A DNA stretch of 64,000 nucleotides from Herpetosiphon gulosus (GCF_039545135.1 NZ_BAABRU010000005.1:310001-374000), one strand, 5' to 3'. Shown: positions 7,531 to 17,195, counted from the first letter of the stretch. The notes: generated by a model not told the origin, from the letters alone. Numbers and translations are program-made.

Positions 7531-9105
7531 TTAGCGGGTGTAGATCAACACCTGCTTTGGTTGCAAGGCACAATTCATTTCGCCACTTTTGACACTCATT
7601 TGGCCGCTACCAAGCGCATCAGTCAGCACCTCACCATCAGCAATTTCAGTCAAGCCAGTTACTGCTAAATCGATCGGTTTCCAGGTGTTGTTGATACAAA
7701 CCACAACCGTATCGTTGCCCGCCGTGCGCTGGAAGGCCCACGCATCGCCAGCGGAGCTGCGACTTTCGAGTGTGCCACGTTGTAAGGCTGGGTGGGCTTG
7801 GCGAATCTGGTTGAGTTGGCTGATCCATTGATAGACTGGAGTATCGGTAGAATTCAATTCAAAAGCATCTTCGCGGTTGAAGGGATCTTTGCAGCCGTTG
7901 AGTTCTTGCTCAGTGCCATAATAGACAATCGGAATGCCACGCAAACTATAGAGTACGGCCAAAGCTTGGCGCAATTGAGTGGTTTTATCGGCATTGGGGC
8001 CGCCCGTTGCCAAGCACAAAAAGCGCTCATTATCGTGGTTATCGAGAAATGTGCCATTAACATGCACATTGCGATACTGTTGATCAGCATTTTCGAGCAC
8101 CCGCTGAATCACCAACAGCGTTCGACCACCGACTAAACTTTCTTTAAAGGCGCTATGCAAGGGGTAATCCAAAATTGCATCGTTAAATTCGGTGTAGGGC
8201 GCAACATAGCCGGCATCGCTGCTAAATACTTCAGCTAATGAAAACGTATTGGCCGCTTGATCAAACTCACGCAGAAAATCTTTGGGTAGATGTTTGGCTG
8301 TATCAACCCGCAAGCCATCAAGCCCGATTTCAGTTTTGAGCCAAGCGATCCATTTGAGCAATTCAGCCCGAGTCGCTGGATTATCCTGATCTAAGTCATC
8401 AAGCCCCAATAAATCGCCATCTTCAACCTCTTGTTGATTGCCGTAATTTTGAATGTTGCCCTTGTTGTGATACCAGGTTGGGTCATCGAACGGCGGGGCA
8501 GCCTGCGAGCCAGGTAAGAAATCGCCCATATGATTGGGTACAACATCGAGCATCACCAACATATCGCGTTTGTGAGCTTCGCTGACCAATTCGCGCAATT
8601 CTTCCAGTGTGCCAAAATGCGGGTCAATTTGGTAGGGGTCGTATTGCCAGTAGCCATGGTAGGCATTGGTTGAATTTTGCTTGCTGACAGGTGTAATCCA
8701 AATGCCGCCAAAGCCCATGCCTTTGATGTAATCGAGCCGCTCGATAATACCGCGAAAATCGCCGCCATGCCACCGCCGTGGGTCGCTACGATCGGCTGCA
8801 AAGCCATCAGCGTTGTCGTTGCTTGGGTCGCCATTGGCAAAGCGATCGATCATAATGAAGTAGATCGAACGGCCCGCCCAACGCTCATCATCAGCAGTAA
8901 AGACTGGAGCAGTTGGTTTGGTTGGCAATGGGGTTGGTGTAATTGGGTTATCAACCACCGTTGCCGAAGTTGCGGTTGGATTCAGCGCTTGGGTCGTTGG
9001 GAGTGCTTGGCTGGTCGCCGTCGCTGGAACAGCGGTTGGGGTAGCTTGGCCACCACAGCCCACAATCACCCCAGCTAAAAGCATACCACTCAAAAGCTTC
9101 TTCAT
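7531..9105 (-). CDS. GH13 alpha-amylase family lipoprotein
   Basis: A lipoprotein signal (MKKLLSGMLLAGVIVGC, lipidation Cys17) and a Thr/Pro/Ala linker (residues 20-68) precede a complete GH13 barrel. Region I reads DVVPNH, the nucleophile is Asp268 in GLRVDTAKH, the acid/base is Glu292 in LAEVF and the transition-state Asp358 is in FLDNHDNE. A short beta domain ends the protein. The enzyme should hydrolyse alpha-1,4-glucans at the outer face of the cytoplasmic membrane; exact specificity (alpha-amylase, neopullulanase-like, maltogenic) cannot be told. AAGGA precedes the ATG. The gene is monocistronic and converges on the dynamin gene. Confidence 0.92.
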   Translation of the reverse strand: MKKLLSGMLLAGVIVGCGGQATPTAVPATATSQALPTTQALNPTATSATVVDNPITPTPLPTKPTAPVFTADDERWAGRSIYFIMIDRFANGDPSNDNADGFAADRSDPRRWHGGDFRGIIERLDYIKGMGFGGIWITPVSKQNSTNAYHGYWQYDPYQIDPHFGTLEELRELVSEAHKRDMLVMLDVVPNHMGDFLPGSQAAPPFDDPTWYHNKGNIQNYGNQQEVEDGDLLGLDDLDQDNPATRAELLKWIAWLKTEIGLDGLRVDTAKHLPKDFLREFDQAANTFSLAEVFSSDAGYVAPYTEFNDAILDYPLHSAFKESLVGGRTLLVIQRVLENADQQYRNVHVNGTFLDNHDNERFLCLATGGPNADKTTQLRQALAVLYSLRGIPIVYYGTEQELNGCKDPFNREDAFELNSTDTPVYQWISQLNQIRQAHPALQRGTLESRSSAGDAWAFQRTAGNDTVVVCINNTWKPIDLAVTGLTEIADGEVLTDALGSGQMSVKSGEMNCALQPKQVLIYTR

Positions 9106-9545
9106 ATTCAGTCCTTCACTAATAGGGTGCTTGGGCTATTGTAGCGGTATTTGCGAATTGGGGATCGGTTTTGATCCACAAAGGACACGAAGAGCACGAA
9201 GGACGAAACCGCGAAGATCGCGAAGGGTTGTTTTGCCACAGATTGGCACAGATTTGCCAGATTATGCTCCTATTCCAGAGACTAGACTAGATTTTGTCGG
9301 TGTTTCCTAACCCCTGACCCCTATCCCCTCTCGCCATCTATGTTCTTTGCTCTATGTTCTGACGTTCATTCCTCATAATTCATCCTTTTGATTTAATCGC
9401 ATATCGTCAAGCCTGCATTACGAATACTTAATAATGATAAAATAGAGCCTCAATGAAGAGTTGGTATTCCCCAAAACTTCCCTAGCGTAAAATCGAAGGA
9501 GATTCTGGCACGGCGCTAGGCTCACACTGTGTGGAGGTCGCTTAT
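9106..9545. repeat. Gene-free spacer with dispersed repeat debris
   Basis: From 9173 to 9260 the spacer carries the words GATCCACAAAGGACACGAAG, GCACGAAGGAC and GCCACAGATTGGCACAGATT. From about 9307 to 9330 it has a 'CCCCTGACCCCTATCCCCT' copy. The same words recur at 12781-12870, 17267-17345 (opposite orientation), 25472-25500 and 27421-27450. The rest holds the upstream region of the peptidase gene, with GGAGG at 9533-9537. I see no coding sequence. Confidence 0.6.
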
Positions 9546-12500
9546 ATGGACCGTCTGAGGCATCGTTGGTCGTTAATTGGGACAATCCTAGCGTTGATTG
9601 GCTTGTGGAGTAGCTTGGTGGTGATTTCGCTGCCCCAACGTACCCAAGCCCAGCCTGTGGTCGAAGAACAACGAATTGTGGCGCGGATTGAGGCCAAAGA
9701 TCGCACTGATTCGCTGGCACTTAGTGCGCGTGGCCTTGATTTGTTGGAGATGCGTGATAAGCACGATTTGTTTGCCCTGATTACACCAAGCGAATTGGCC
9801 AAATTGCAACAAGATGGCTTTACTGCTGAGGTCGATCAAGAGCAAACTCGTTTGTTGCAAGAACCGTCAATCATGCCAGTCCAAGGTGGATTTCGCACGG
9901 TTGAAGAAGGCTATGCCTTGCTTGATCAATGGCATGCGAGCTATCCCAACCTAACGGAATTGTTCACCTATGGAACTTCATGGGATAAAGTGACCGCTGG
10001 TGGGCCAGCAGGCTACGATTTACGTGGCATCACGCTGACCAATTCGTTGATTCCTGGGCCAAAGCCAACCTTCTTTTTAATGTCGGCGATTCATGCTCGT
10101 GAAATGTCAACCGCTGAATTGACCTTGCGTTATACCGAGTATTTGCTTTCGCGCTACGAAACCGACCCTGATGTGCATTGGTTGCTTGATGAACACACAA
10201 TTGTGATTGTGCCTTTTGTCAATCCCGATGGGCGCAAAATTGCCGAGCAAAGCTTATCGCAACGTAAAAACCGTAATACGGTTGATACTTCAAGTTGTAG
10301 CGGCGTGAATATTGGGATCGACCTCAACCGCAACTCATCATTCCATTGGGGCGAAGTTGATAGCCCGAATGGTGATCGTTGTGGTGCAACATGGCCTGGC
10401 GTTTCAGCTGCTTCAGAGCCAGAAGTTGCCACCCTACAACAATGGATTCGCGGTGTATTTGCTGATCAACGTGGGCCAAGTGATACTGATCCTGCTCCAG
10501 ATAGCACAACTGGGGTCTATATCTCAATTCACTCATATAGCGATTTGGTCTTGTGGCCCTATGGTCACTCAGCTCAACTTGCGCCAAACGATGCCGATTT
10601 GCGTGGTTTGGGCAAGAAATTCGCTAGTTACAATGGCTACACACCGCAAAAATCCGACGAGTTGTATCCAACCAGCGGCACAACCGACGATTGGGCCTAT
10701 GGTGAGTTAGGGGTAGCGGCCTATACCTTCGAAATTGGGCCGGAATCAGGCACATGTAGCGGCTTCTTCCCAGCCTTTACCTGTTTGGATGGCCAAGCGC
10801 CTGGTAATTTCTGGGGTCGCAACTTGCCAGCTTTCTTGTATGCCTCGAAAGTTGCACGCACGCCGTATTTGCTGCAACGTGGCCCAGATGCTTTGAATGT
10901 AACCACCCAATCGTCCAGCAATGGTTACAAATTGATGGCAACGATTAATGATGTAAACAATGGCAACCAAACAATTGCTGCTGCCGAAGCCTATGTTGAT
11001 ACGCCACCATGGCGATCTGGAGCAACCGCAATTAGCCTGAGCGCAACCGATGGCAGCTTCAATAGCATCCAAGAAGCGGTTAATGCAACCATTCCCCAAA
11101 ACTTAAGTGCTGGTCGCCACTTGGTCTACTTCCGTGGGCGCGATGCTGCGGGCAATTGGGGGCCAGTCAGCGCTCAATGGCTTGATGTTGCACCACAAGG
11201 CTTGGTTGGGTTTGTCCGAGCAAGCGATAATAATCAGCCGCTTGCCAATGCGACGATTGTCGCCACAACAGGCACATTTACCAGTACGACGACCAGCGGC
11301 ACTGATGGCAGCTATCGTTTGGAATTGCCAGTTGGTAGCTACACGCTCAAGGCAAGCGGTGTTGGCTTGACTCCTGCAAGCTACAACCTGACTGTTAGCA
11401 GCAATACGTTTACAACTCAAGATATTAGTTTGGCGCAGTTGGCAGTCTTGACGACCTCGCCCAGCCCATTGACATTCAACGTGACCAGTGGCAGCCAAGA
11501 TCGCACCTTGGTAGTGGGCAACGCTGGTGGTACAAGTTTGAATGCAGCCATCTCACTCGCGCCAACTGGCTATGAAGTTAAGAGCAGTGACGATGCTGGT
11601 GGCCCAAGCTATAACTGGAACGATATCAGTAGCACCGGCACACGCCTCAGTTTGGGCGATGATACCTGTTCGGTGGTGAACTTGCCAAGCAGCTTCAATT
11701 ACTATGGCACTGCCTATAGCAAATTGATTGTGAACAGTAATGGCTTCGTTAGCCCAACCAACGCTACCACCTGTAGCTCAACTGGTACATCCACCAATGG
11801 AGTTGTGCCAAGCACTTCAACTCCCAACAACGTGATTGCAGCCTTATGGGACGACCTTGATCCAGAGAACTTGACGGGCACAAATGGGGTCTTTACCTAT
11901 AACGATAGTGCCAACAATCAATTTATTGTTGAATTTAGTGGCGTGCCACACTGGGCCAGTGGTGGCAACTTTAGCCCCGAAGATTTTCAATTTGTGCTGA
12001 ATCTAACGACTGGCGATGTTACGCTCAATTATCAGAACATTGATACCCAAAATAGCGTTAGCGTGGGCATCGAAGATAGCACTGGGGCCAATGGCTATCA
12101 GTGGGTCTATAACAGCACTGGCCGTTTGCACGATAATTTGACAATTCAATTTGCGGCCTATGCTGGCAGTGCGCCATGGCTCAGTTGGATACCCAGCAAT
12201 ATTGATGTAGCAGCGCGTGGTTCAGCAAATGTGCAAGTTACTGCCAATGCTACAGGCCTGGCCAATGGCACCTATCGTACTCGCTTGCGGGTTAACGCGG
12301 GAGCCAACACGATCAACGGCGACCAAACGGTTCCGGTCATTTTCACGATTGGTAGCTCGACCGTCCACGATGTTGCAGTCAGTGCGCCTCAAGCTGCTTT
12401 GAGCGGTTTGGTAGGTTCAACCATTACCTACACGCTGAGTGTTACCAACACTGGCAATGTCAGCGATAGCTTTAACCTGAGCTTGAGTGGCAACACCTGG

Positions 12501-12731
12501 CCAACCACCTTGAGCCAAACTAGCGTTAATTTGGCGGCTGGGGCAAGCACTACGATTCAAGTTTCAGTGGCAATTCCGGCCAACGCTGCTGCCAATAGCA
12601 CCGATAACGTGACTGTTACGGCAATGTCGGCTGCCGATAGTAGTGCAACCAACAGCATCAGCTTGGTTTCAACCGCTAATAGCATTCCAGTCAGTCAATA
12701 TAAGGTATTTATGCCGTATATTGTGAAGTAG
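9546..12731 (+). CDS. Secreted M14 zinc carboxypeptidase with multiple C-terminal beta domains
   Basis: The 1061-residue protein starts at the ATG at 9546 (GGAGG 8 bases upstream), preferred over the GTG at 9531. A hydrophobic signal region (LIGTILALIGLWSSLVVISL) leads to a propeptide and the M14 catalytic domain, roughly residues 110-435. The zinc ligands are in HAREMSTAE and in SIHSYSD, and the catalytic glutamate is in TFEIGPE. A beta-sandwich follows, then a carboxypeptidase-regulatory-like unit (GLVGFVRASDNNQPLANATI), a central region, and a CARDB-like domain (HDVAVSAPQ onward). The extreme C terminus is KVFMPYIVK. It probably digests peptides outside the cell, in keeping with a predatory or saprophytic lifestyle (inference). 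Confidence 0.9.
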   Translation: MDRLRHRWSLIGTILALIGLWSSLVVISLPQRTQAQPVVEEQRIVARIEAKDRTDSLALSARGLDLLEMRDKHDLFALITPSELAKLQQDGFTAEVDQEQTRLLQEPSIMPVQGGFRTVEEGYALLDQWHASYPNLTELFTYGTSWDKVTAGGPAGYDLRGITLTNSLIPGPKPTFFLMSAIHAREMSTAELTLRYTEYLLSRYETDPDVHWLLDEHTIVIVPFVNPDGRKIAEQSLSQRKNRNTVDTSSCSGVNIGIDLNRNSSFHWGEVDSPNGDRCGATWPGVSAASEPEVATLQQWIRGVFADQRGPSDTDPAPDSTTGVYISIHSYSDLVLWPYGHSAQLAPNDADLRGLGKKFASYNGYTPQKSDELYPTSGTTDDWAYGELGVAAYTFEIGPESGTCSGFFPAFTCLDGQAPGNFWGRNLPAFLYASKVARTPYLLQRGPDALNVTTQSSSNGYKLMATINDVNNGNQTIAAAEAYVDTPPWRSGATAISLSATDGSFNSIQEAVNATIPQNLSAGRHLVYFRGRDAAGNWGPVSAQWLDVAPQGLVGFVRASDNNQPLANATIVATTGTFTSTTTSGTDGSYRLELPVGSYTLKASGVGLTPASYNLTVSSNTFTTQDISLAQLAVLTTSPSPLTFNVTSGSQDRTLVVGNAGGTSLNAAISLAPTGYEVKSSDDAGGPSYNWNDISSTGTRLSLGDDTCSVVNLPSSFNYYGTAYSKLIVNSNGFVSPTNATTCSSTGTSTNGVVPSTSTPNNVIAALWDDLDPENLTGTNGVFTYNDSANNQFIVEFSGVPHWASGGNFSPEDFQFVLNLTTGDVTLNYQNIDTQNSVSVGIEDSTGANGYQWVYNSTGRLHDNLTIQFAAYAGSAPWLSWIPSNIDVAARGSANVQVTANATGLANGTYRTRLRVNAGANTINGDQTVPVIFTIGSSTVHDVAVSAPQAALSGLVGSTITYTLSVTNTGNVSDSFNLSLSGNTWPTTLSQTSVNLAAGASTTIQVSVAIPANAAANSTDNVTVTAMSAADSSATNSISLVSTANSIPVSQYKVFMPYIVK

Positions 12732-12743
12732 TTCGAGAAGTTG

Positions 12744-12779
12744 GGGATCGGTAACGTGGTTGTTATCGATCCCTTTTTT
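12744..12779 (+). terminator. Rho-independent terminator after the M14 gene
   Basis: GGGATCGGTAAC (12744-12755) pairs with GTTATCGATCCC (12762-12773) with one G-U pair, around a 6-base loop, followed by TTTTTT. It starts 12 bases after the stop codon. Confidence 0.85.
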
Positions 12780-13105
12780 GATCCACGAAGGCAATTTTAG
12801 CCACGAATTGCACGAATTCCACGAATAATTATTATTTTAGCCACAGATTGACTCAGATTTTTTAGATTCTGGTCCTGCTGCCTTCATCCCTCATAATTCA
12901 TAATTCATCCTTTTCCATATGTTCTATGTACTTAATGCTGACACCTGATCCCTAGCCCCTGACCCCTACTTATCAATTATCGGATAAAATAGAACCGCAT
13001 TCAGAAATAGTCGCCTCAACGCTTCAATGGAAGCGATTACACTCTCCCAAAATCAGACTATTCTGATACCCAAAGCTCAGCCTTTTGCACCTCGCAAAGC
13101 TGCGC
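12780..13105. repeat. Gene-free spacer with dispersed repeat debris
   Basis: 12781-12870 carries the CACGAA-type words (GATCCACGAAGG, GCCACGAATTGCACGAATT, GCCACAGATTGACTCAGATT), and 12940-12970 a 'CCTGATCCCTAGCCCCTGAC' copy. The remainder shows no gene. Confidence 0.5.
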
Positions 13106-13134
13106 TTGACAAATTGAGCCGCTTGTGGGATACT
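13106..13134 (+). promoter_or_regulatory. Predicted sigma-70-type promoter of the amino-sugar island
   Basis: A perfect TTGACA (13106-13111) is followed after exactly 17 bases by GATACT (13129-13134), 29 bases before the ROK regulator start. It is the best -35/-10 match noticed in the window and probably drives the regulator and the following ROK kinase. Confidence 0.7.
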
Positions 13135-13163
13135 CTCACTTAGTAAATTCATTGGAATAAGTT

Positions 13164-14324
13164 ATGCAGGGACTGCCCAAGAAAGCCAGTCGGGAGCAAA
13201 GCAAGCTTCACAACTACCGACTTGTCTTCAAAGCCATCTACGACGGTGGCGCGATTAGTCGGGTGGATGTAGCACGCTTAACCAACCTCACGCCAACCAC
13301 GGTTTCGAGTAACGTCGCGATCCTACTCGAAGAAGAATTGGTGCAAGAAGTCGGGTTAGCGCCCTCTGGTGGTGGAAAGCCAGCGACATTGCTGAGCGTA
13401 TTGGATGATGGTCGCCACTTGATCGGTTTGGATGTTGCGGGACACGAACTGCGGGGCACGATCATCAACTTACGTGGGGCAATTCGCCAACGCCAAACGC
13501 TCGCGCTGAATGGGGGCAATGTTCTCGAACAATTGTATCAACTGATTGATCAATTGCTAGCGAACACCCACAGCCCAGTTCTCGGAATTGGCATCGGCGC
13601 ACCAGGGGTGATTAACACCACCGCTGGCATTGTTCAACAAGCGGTCAACCTTGGTTGGCACAATCTCGCACTGCGCGATTTGTTGGGCAAGCGTTATGGG
13701 TTACCGGTCTATTTGGCCAACGATAGTCATGTGACGGCGATTGCTGAACACACGTTTGGCAGCCAGCGCAACGCAGCTAACCTCGTGGTGATCAACGTTG
13801 GGCATGGCATCGGCGCAGGCATTTTTATCAATGGTCGAATTGTTGGTGGTGATGCTTGGGGAGCGGGTGAAATCGGTCACGTCGTGGTTCAACCTCATGG
13901 AACTCTCTGCCGTTGTGGCCATTATGGCTGCCTCGAAACGGTTGCCAGCACAAGTGCGTTGCTAACAAAACTTGATGCAACCCAACCACAATCGGAGCCA
14001 TGGACGATTGCCGCAGTCCAAGCGGCTTTAGCCGCCAACGACCCGACTGTCCGAGCTTTGGTTGACGAAGCCGCCTACTATCTTGGTATCGCCATTGCGA
14101 ATGTAGTGGGTTTGCTCAACGCTCAATCAATTATCCTCGCTGGGTCGCTGGCCCAACTTGGCAATGATTTACTCCAACCGTTACGCCGTTCGCTAGCACA
14201 ACACGCTTTGCAGACTTTGGTCGCCGCCACCGATGTGCAAGTGAGCACCCTCGGCAGCGATATCGTTACCCTAGGTGCAGCAGCTCTGTTACTAGCCAAT
14301 GAGCTAGGCATTGTTCGGGATTAA
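13164..14324 (+). CDS. ROK family transcriptional repressor (NagC/XylR type)
   Basis: This 386-residue protein has an N-terminal winged helix (residues about 15-75, VDVARLTNLTPTTVSSNVAI as helix-turn-helix) and a C-terminal ROK sugar-binding fold. The fold carries GIGIGAPGVIN, the glucose-pocket GEIGHVVVQPHG and the zinc motif CRCGHYGCLE. In the sugar-binding half the kinase-type ATP loop DVGGTK is replaced by DVAGHE, so it is a ligand-sensing repressor rather than a kinase. It opens the amino-sugar island, so an amino sugar or its phosphate is the likely inducer. The transposed order repressor-kinase-transporter is typical of autoregulated sugar operons. Confidence 0.88.
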   Translation: MQGLPKKASREQSKLHNYRLVFKAIYDGGAISRVDVARLTNLTPTTVSSNVAILLEEELVQEVGLAPSGGGKPATLLSVLDDGRHLIGLDVAGHELRGTIINLRGAIRQRQTLALNGGNVLEQLYQLIDQLLANTHSPVLGIGIGAPGVINTTAGIVQQAVNLGWHNLALRDLLGKRYGLPVYLANDSHVTAIAEHTFGSQRNAANLVVINVGHGIGAGIFINGRIVGGDAWGAGEIGHVVVQPHGTLCRCGHYGCLETVASTSALLTKLDATQPQSEPWTIAAVQAALAANDPTVRALVDEAAYYLGIAIANVVGLLNAQSIILAGSLAQLGNDLLQPLRRSLAQHALQTLVAATDVQVSTLGSDIVTLGAAALLLANELGIVRD

Positions 14325-14383
14325 GTTCCAGCAAACCACCCCCGACAGGCTTAGCCACTTAGTTCCTTGTATAGGGGGTTTGC

Positions 14384-15394
14384 GTGGATCAACGACAGCG
14401 CCGGAACGCCAATGGCTGGCGACTGGGAGTCGATGTAGGGGGAACGAAAATTGCCACCCTACTTGTCGATGGCGATAATCGGGTTTGGGCCAGCGTTCAA
14501 CGCCCAACCGATACCCAAACTCCCGACCATGCCCTCCAATCTCTTGCTGACACGATTTGGGAAACCTTGAAACAAGCCGACCTGCCCATTCGGCTCCTTG
14601 CGGGCATTGGGATTGGCATTCCAGGCCAAGTCGATACGCAGAGCGGGATTGTCCGGCACGCCGTCAATCTTGGCTGGCAAGCAGTTGATCTGCGTGGATT
14701 CATCAACGCAACCTTTGGCACGGCCTGTGTGATTGAAAACGATGTTCGAGCAGCAGCACTTGGCATTCAACGCTATTGGTTGGCTGGTTCGATCGATTCG
14801 ATTTTATATGTTAGTATAGGCACTGGCATAGCCGCTGGCATGATTCTTGATGGTACTGTCTATCGTGGTAGTCACGGGATGGCGGGCGAAATCGGTCATG
14901 CACGTTTCGGATCATCAACAATTCGCTGTCGCTGTGGCAATTATGGCTGTCTTGAAGCCATCGTTGCTGGGCCAGCAATTGCCAACTATGCACACTCTCT
15001 GCTCTCAACATTCCCGCATAGCCAACTCCATCAGCTTGATTCGATAACCACTCCAGCAGTTTACGCCGCTGCTGAAGCTGGCGATGATTTAGCGTTGGCA
15101 GTTGCCCACATGGTTGGCGAACAACTTGCTCAAGCCCTCTATACCATGGTGCTTGCCTACGATTGCGACCATATTGTGCTCGGAGGCGGTGTTAGCCGCG
15201 CAGGCTCAGCCTTCTTCGCACCAATCGAACAAGCACTTAATGTCTTACGTCAGCAAAGTTCTCTAGCAACATCATTACTTCCGACAGGGCGAGTTAAGCT
15301 CTTAGATCGTGATTTTGCTGCTGGTGCATGGGGCGGAATCGCCTTGCTCGATAGCCAAGCGTTGGCGCGGGTTGCGCAAACGCAACTGGCATAA
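14384..15394 (+). CDS. ROK family sugar kinase, probably N-acetylglucosamine kinase
   Basis: The 336-residue product has the ATP loop DVGGTK (near residues 17-22), GIGIGIPGQVD, catalytic Asp in IENDVRAAALG, the substrate motif GEIGHARFG and the ROK zinc motif CRCGNYGCLE. It lacks a DNA-binding domain, unlike the ROK gene just upstream. The start is GTG at 14384, preceded by AGGGGG. Since the cluster also has NagA and a GH20 enzyme, phosphorylation of GlcNAc to GlcNAc-6-phosphate is the most economical role; sequence alone would also allow glucokinase. It should act in the cytoplasm on sugar delivered by the ABC transporter. Confidence 0.85.
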   Translation: MDQRQRRNANGWRLGVDVGGTKIATLLVDGDNRVWASVQRPTDTQTPDHALQSLADTIWETLKQADLPIRLLAGIGIGIPGQVDTQSGIVRHAVNLGWQAVDLRGFINATFGTACVIENDVRAAALGIQRYWLAGSIDSILYVSIGTGIAAGMILDGTVYRGSHGMAGEIGHARFGSSTIRCRCGNYGCLEAIVAGPAIANYAHSLLSTFPHSQLHQLDSITTPAVYAAAEAGDDLALAVAHMVGEQLAQALYTMVLAYDCDHIVLGGGVSRAGSAFFAPIEQALNVLRQQSSLATSLLPTGRVKLLDRDFAAGAWGGIALLDSQALARVAQTQLA

Positions 15395-15530
15395 CTCGCC
15401 AAGGGATTGGCACAGAATCCCACGGCAAAACCATACCAGTACCACATCGATTTAGGTTGGATTAGGGGAAACCTACGGGTTATGGGTCACGCATAGCCCA
15501 CTATTCCCCACACTAGGAGGAACAATCAAG

Positions 15531-16988
15531 ATGAAACATCGCAGTTTCCTGTTGTTACTGCTGATCAGCATGCTGATCGCCGCTTGTGGTGGTAGCACAA
15601 CACCTACGACCGCACCAACCGCTGACACTGCTGCTCAAGCCACCACGGCTCCAGCCGCAACCGAAGCACTAGCCGCGACCGAAGCGCCCGCCGCGACCGA
15701 AGCACCAGCCGCAACCAAAACTACAGATAGCACTGGCAGCGTCCCAGCAGTCAACCCAAACTATGCCGAATTAGTCCGCGCCGAAGCTGGCGAATTCAAA
15801 GGCACCAAAGTTAGCATTTTCGGTTTGTGGGTTGAAGCAGAAGACACGGCTTTCAATCAAACCTTGGCTGCCTTCGAAGCCCGCACTGGCATCGATGTTC
15901 AGTACGAAGGCTCGAAAGATTTCGAAACCTTGATTCCGGTTCGCGCCGAAGGTGGCAACGCCCCTGACATCGCTGGTTTCTCACAACCAGGCTTGATGGC
16001 AACCTTGGCTCGCAAGAACAAGTTGGTCGATATCTCAAGCTTTATCAAACCAGAAGACTTGCAAAAAGATTACATCCAGTCATGGATCGATCTTGGCTCA
16101 GTTGATAACACCCTTTACGGTGTCTTCTTCCGCGCCAGCACCAAGAGCATCGTCTGGTATCCAGTTCCAGCCTTCGAAGAAGCTGGCTACACCATTCCAG
16201 AAACCTGGGATGAATTGACCGCTTTGAGCGACAAGATGGTTGCTGATGGCAACACTCCATGGTGTATCGGCTTGGAACACGGCAACGTGACCGGCTGGGT
16301 TGCTACCGACTGGATGGAAGACATCATGTTGCGCACCGCTGGCGCTGAAACCTACGACAAGTGGGTTAGCCACGAAATTCCTTTCACCGACCCAAGCGTC
16401 AAGAACGCCGCTGAAGTGATGGGCAAAATCTGGTTCAACGAAACCTACGTTGCTGGTGGCCGTGAAGGTATCTTGACCACCACCGTGGCTGATACCCAAA
16501 CCCCCATGTTCAATGCCGATAAACCAGGCTGCTGGTTGCACCGCCAAGCTGGCTGGATTCCATCATTCTTCCCTGAAGGCAAGAAAGCTGGCACCGACAG
16601 CAACTTCTTCTACTTGCCACCAATTGATCCAGCACAAGGCAAGCCTGTCTTGGGTGGCGGCGACGTGTTCGCAATGTTCAACGACCGCCCCGAAGTTCGC
16701 GCCGTGTTGCAATACTTGGCTAGCCCAGAATCAGCCAAAGGCTGGGTCGAAGCTGGTGGCTTTATCTCACCAAACAAGAGTGTAGATTTGGCTTGGTATG
16801 GTAACGACATCGACCGCCGCCAAGCTGAAATCATCAAGGAAGCTACCGTATTCCGCTTCGATGCTTCCGACTTGATGCCAGCCGAAGTGGGCGTAGGTAC
16901 CTTCTGGAAAGGTATGGTCGATTACGTGAACAACACCGAAATCGACACTGTATTGCAAACCATCGAAGAAAGCTGGCCACAAAACTAA
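15531..16988 (+). CDS. Sugar ABC transporter substrate-binding lipoprotein (family 1)
   Basis: A lipoprotein signal ends at IAAC (Cys19), followed by an Ala/Thr/Glu linker with four tandem six-residue units. A complete family-1 periplasmic-type binding fold follows from about residue 90 (VSIFGLWVEAEDTAFNQTL, later DIAGFSQPGLMATLARK and GKPVLGGGDVFAMFN). Length (485) is normal for sugar binders plus linker. AGGAGG precedes the ATG closely. Codon use looks strongly biased (for example near-uniform TTG Leu and ACC Thr), which suits high expression. The two permeases begin 462 bp downstream, beyond a strong hairpin, so the binding protein may be made in excess over them. Confidence 0.9.
   Translation: MKHRSFLLLLLISMLIAACGGSTTPTTAPTADTAAQATTAPAATEALAATEAPAATEAPAATKTTDSTGSVPAVNPNYAELVRAEAGEFKGTKVSIFGLWVEAEDTAFNQTLAAFEARTGIDVQYEGSKDFETLIPVRAEGGNAPDIAGFSQPGLMATLARKNKLVDISSFIKPEDLQKDYIQSWIDLGSVDNTLYGVFFRASTKSIVWYPVPAFEEAGYTIPETWDELTALSDKMVADGNTPWCIGLEHGNVTGWVATDWMEDIMLRTAGAETYDKWVSHEIPFTDPSVKNAAEVMGKIWFNETYVAGGREGILTTTVADTQTPMFNADKPGCWLHRQAGWIPSFFPEGKKAGTDSNFFYLPPIDPAQGKPVLGGGDVFAMFNDRPEVRAVLQYLASPESAKGWVEAGGFISPNKSVDLAWYGNDIDRRQAEIIKEATVFRFDASDLMPAEVGVGTFWKGMVDYVNNTEIDTVLQTIEESWPQN
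15651..15722 (+). repeat. Four tandem 18-bp coding repeats in the lipoprotein linker
   Basis: Units at 15651, 15669, 15687 and 15705 each encode a variant of P-A-A-T-E-A (the first begins CCAGCCGCAACCGAAGCA). They lengthen the flexible tether between the lipid anchor and the binding domain and could vary in copy number by slippage. Confidence 0.8.
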
Positions 16989-17029
16989 TCAGCCTCCCTC
17001 GATGACGATGCGCTGCATCTGAAACTCTG

Positions 17030-17060
17030 CGCGAGGTAGGTAGCTTATGCCTACCTCGCG
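17030..17060 (+). terminator. Perfect 11-bp hairpin after the binding-protein gene
   Basis: CGCGAGGTAGG (17030-17040) pairs perfectly with CCTACCTCGCG (17050-17060) around a 9-base loop, about 40 bases after the stop. Only TTG follows, so it is not a classic U-tract terminator. It may be an attenuator or an mRNA-stabilising 3' end, as between malE and malF of enterics (analogy). Confidence 0.65.
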
Positions 17061-17092
17061 TTGTAGCATTAGTAGAACATAGATGTAATGCG

Positions 17093-17195
17093 CCCTCACC
17101 CCCAGCCCCTCTCCCACTGCGGCGGGCGAGGGGAGAAACTCCTAGAACGGTTCCCCCTCGCCTCGCGGGCGGGAGAGGGGGCTAGGGGGTGAGGG
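17093..17195. repeat. REP-like long inverted repeat, copy 2
   Basis: It starts CCCTCACCCCCAGCCCCTCT and ends GGGGGCTAGGGGGTGAGGG, with the same block order as copies 1 and 3. It lies within the sugar transporter operon, between the binding-protein hairpin and the permeases. Confidence 0.8.
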
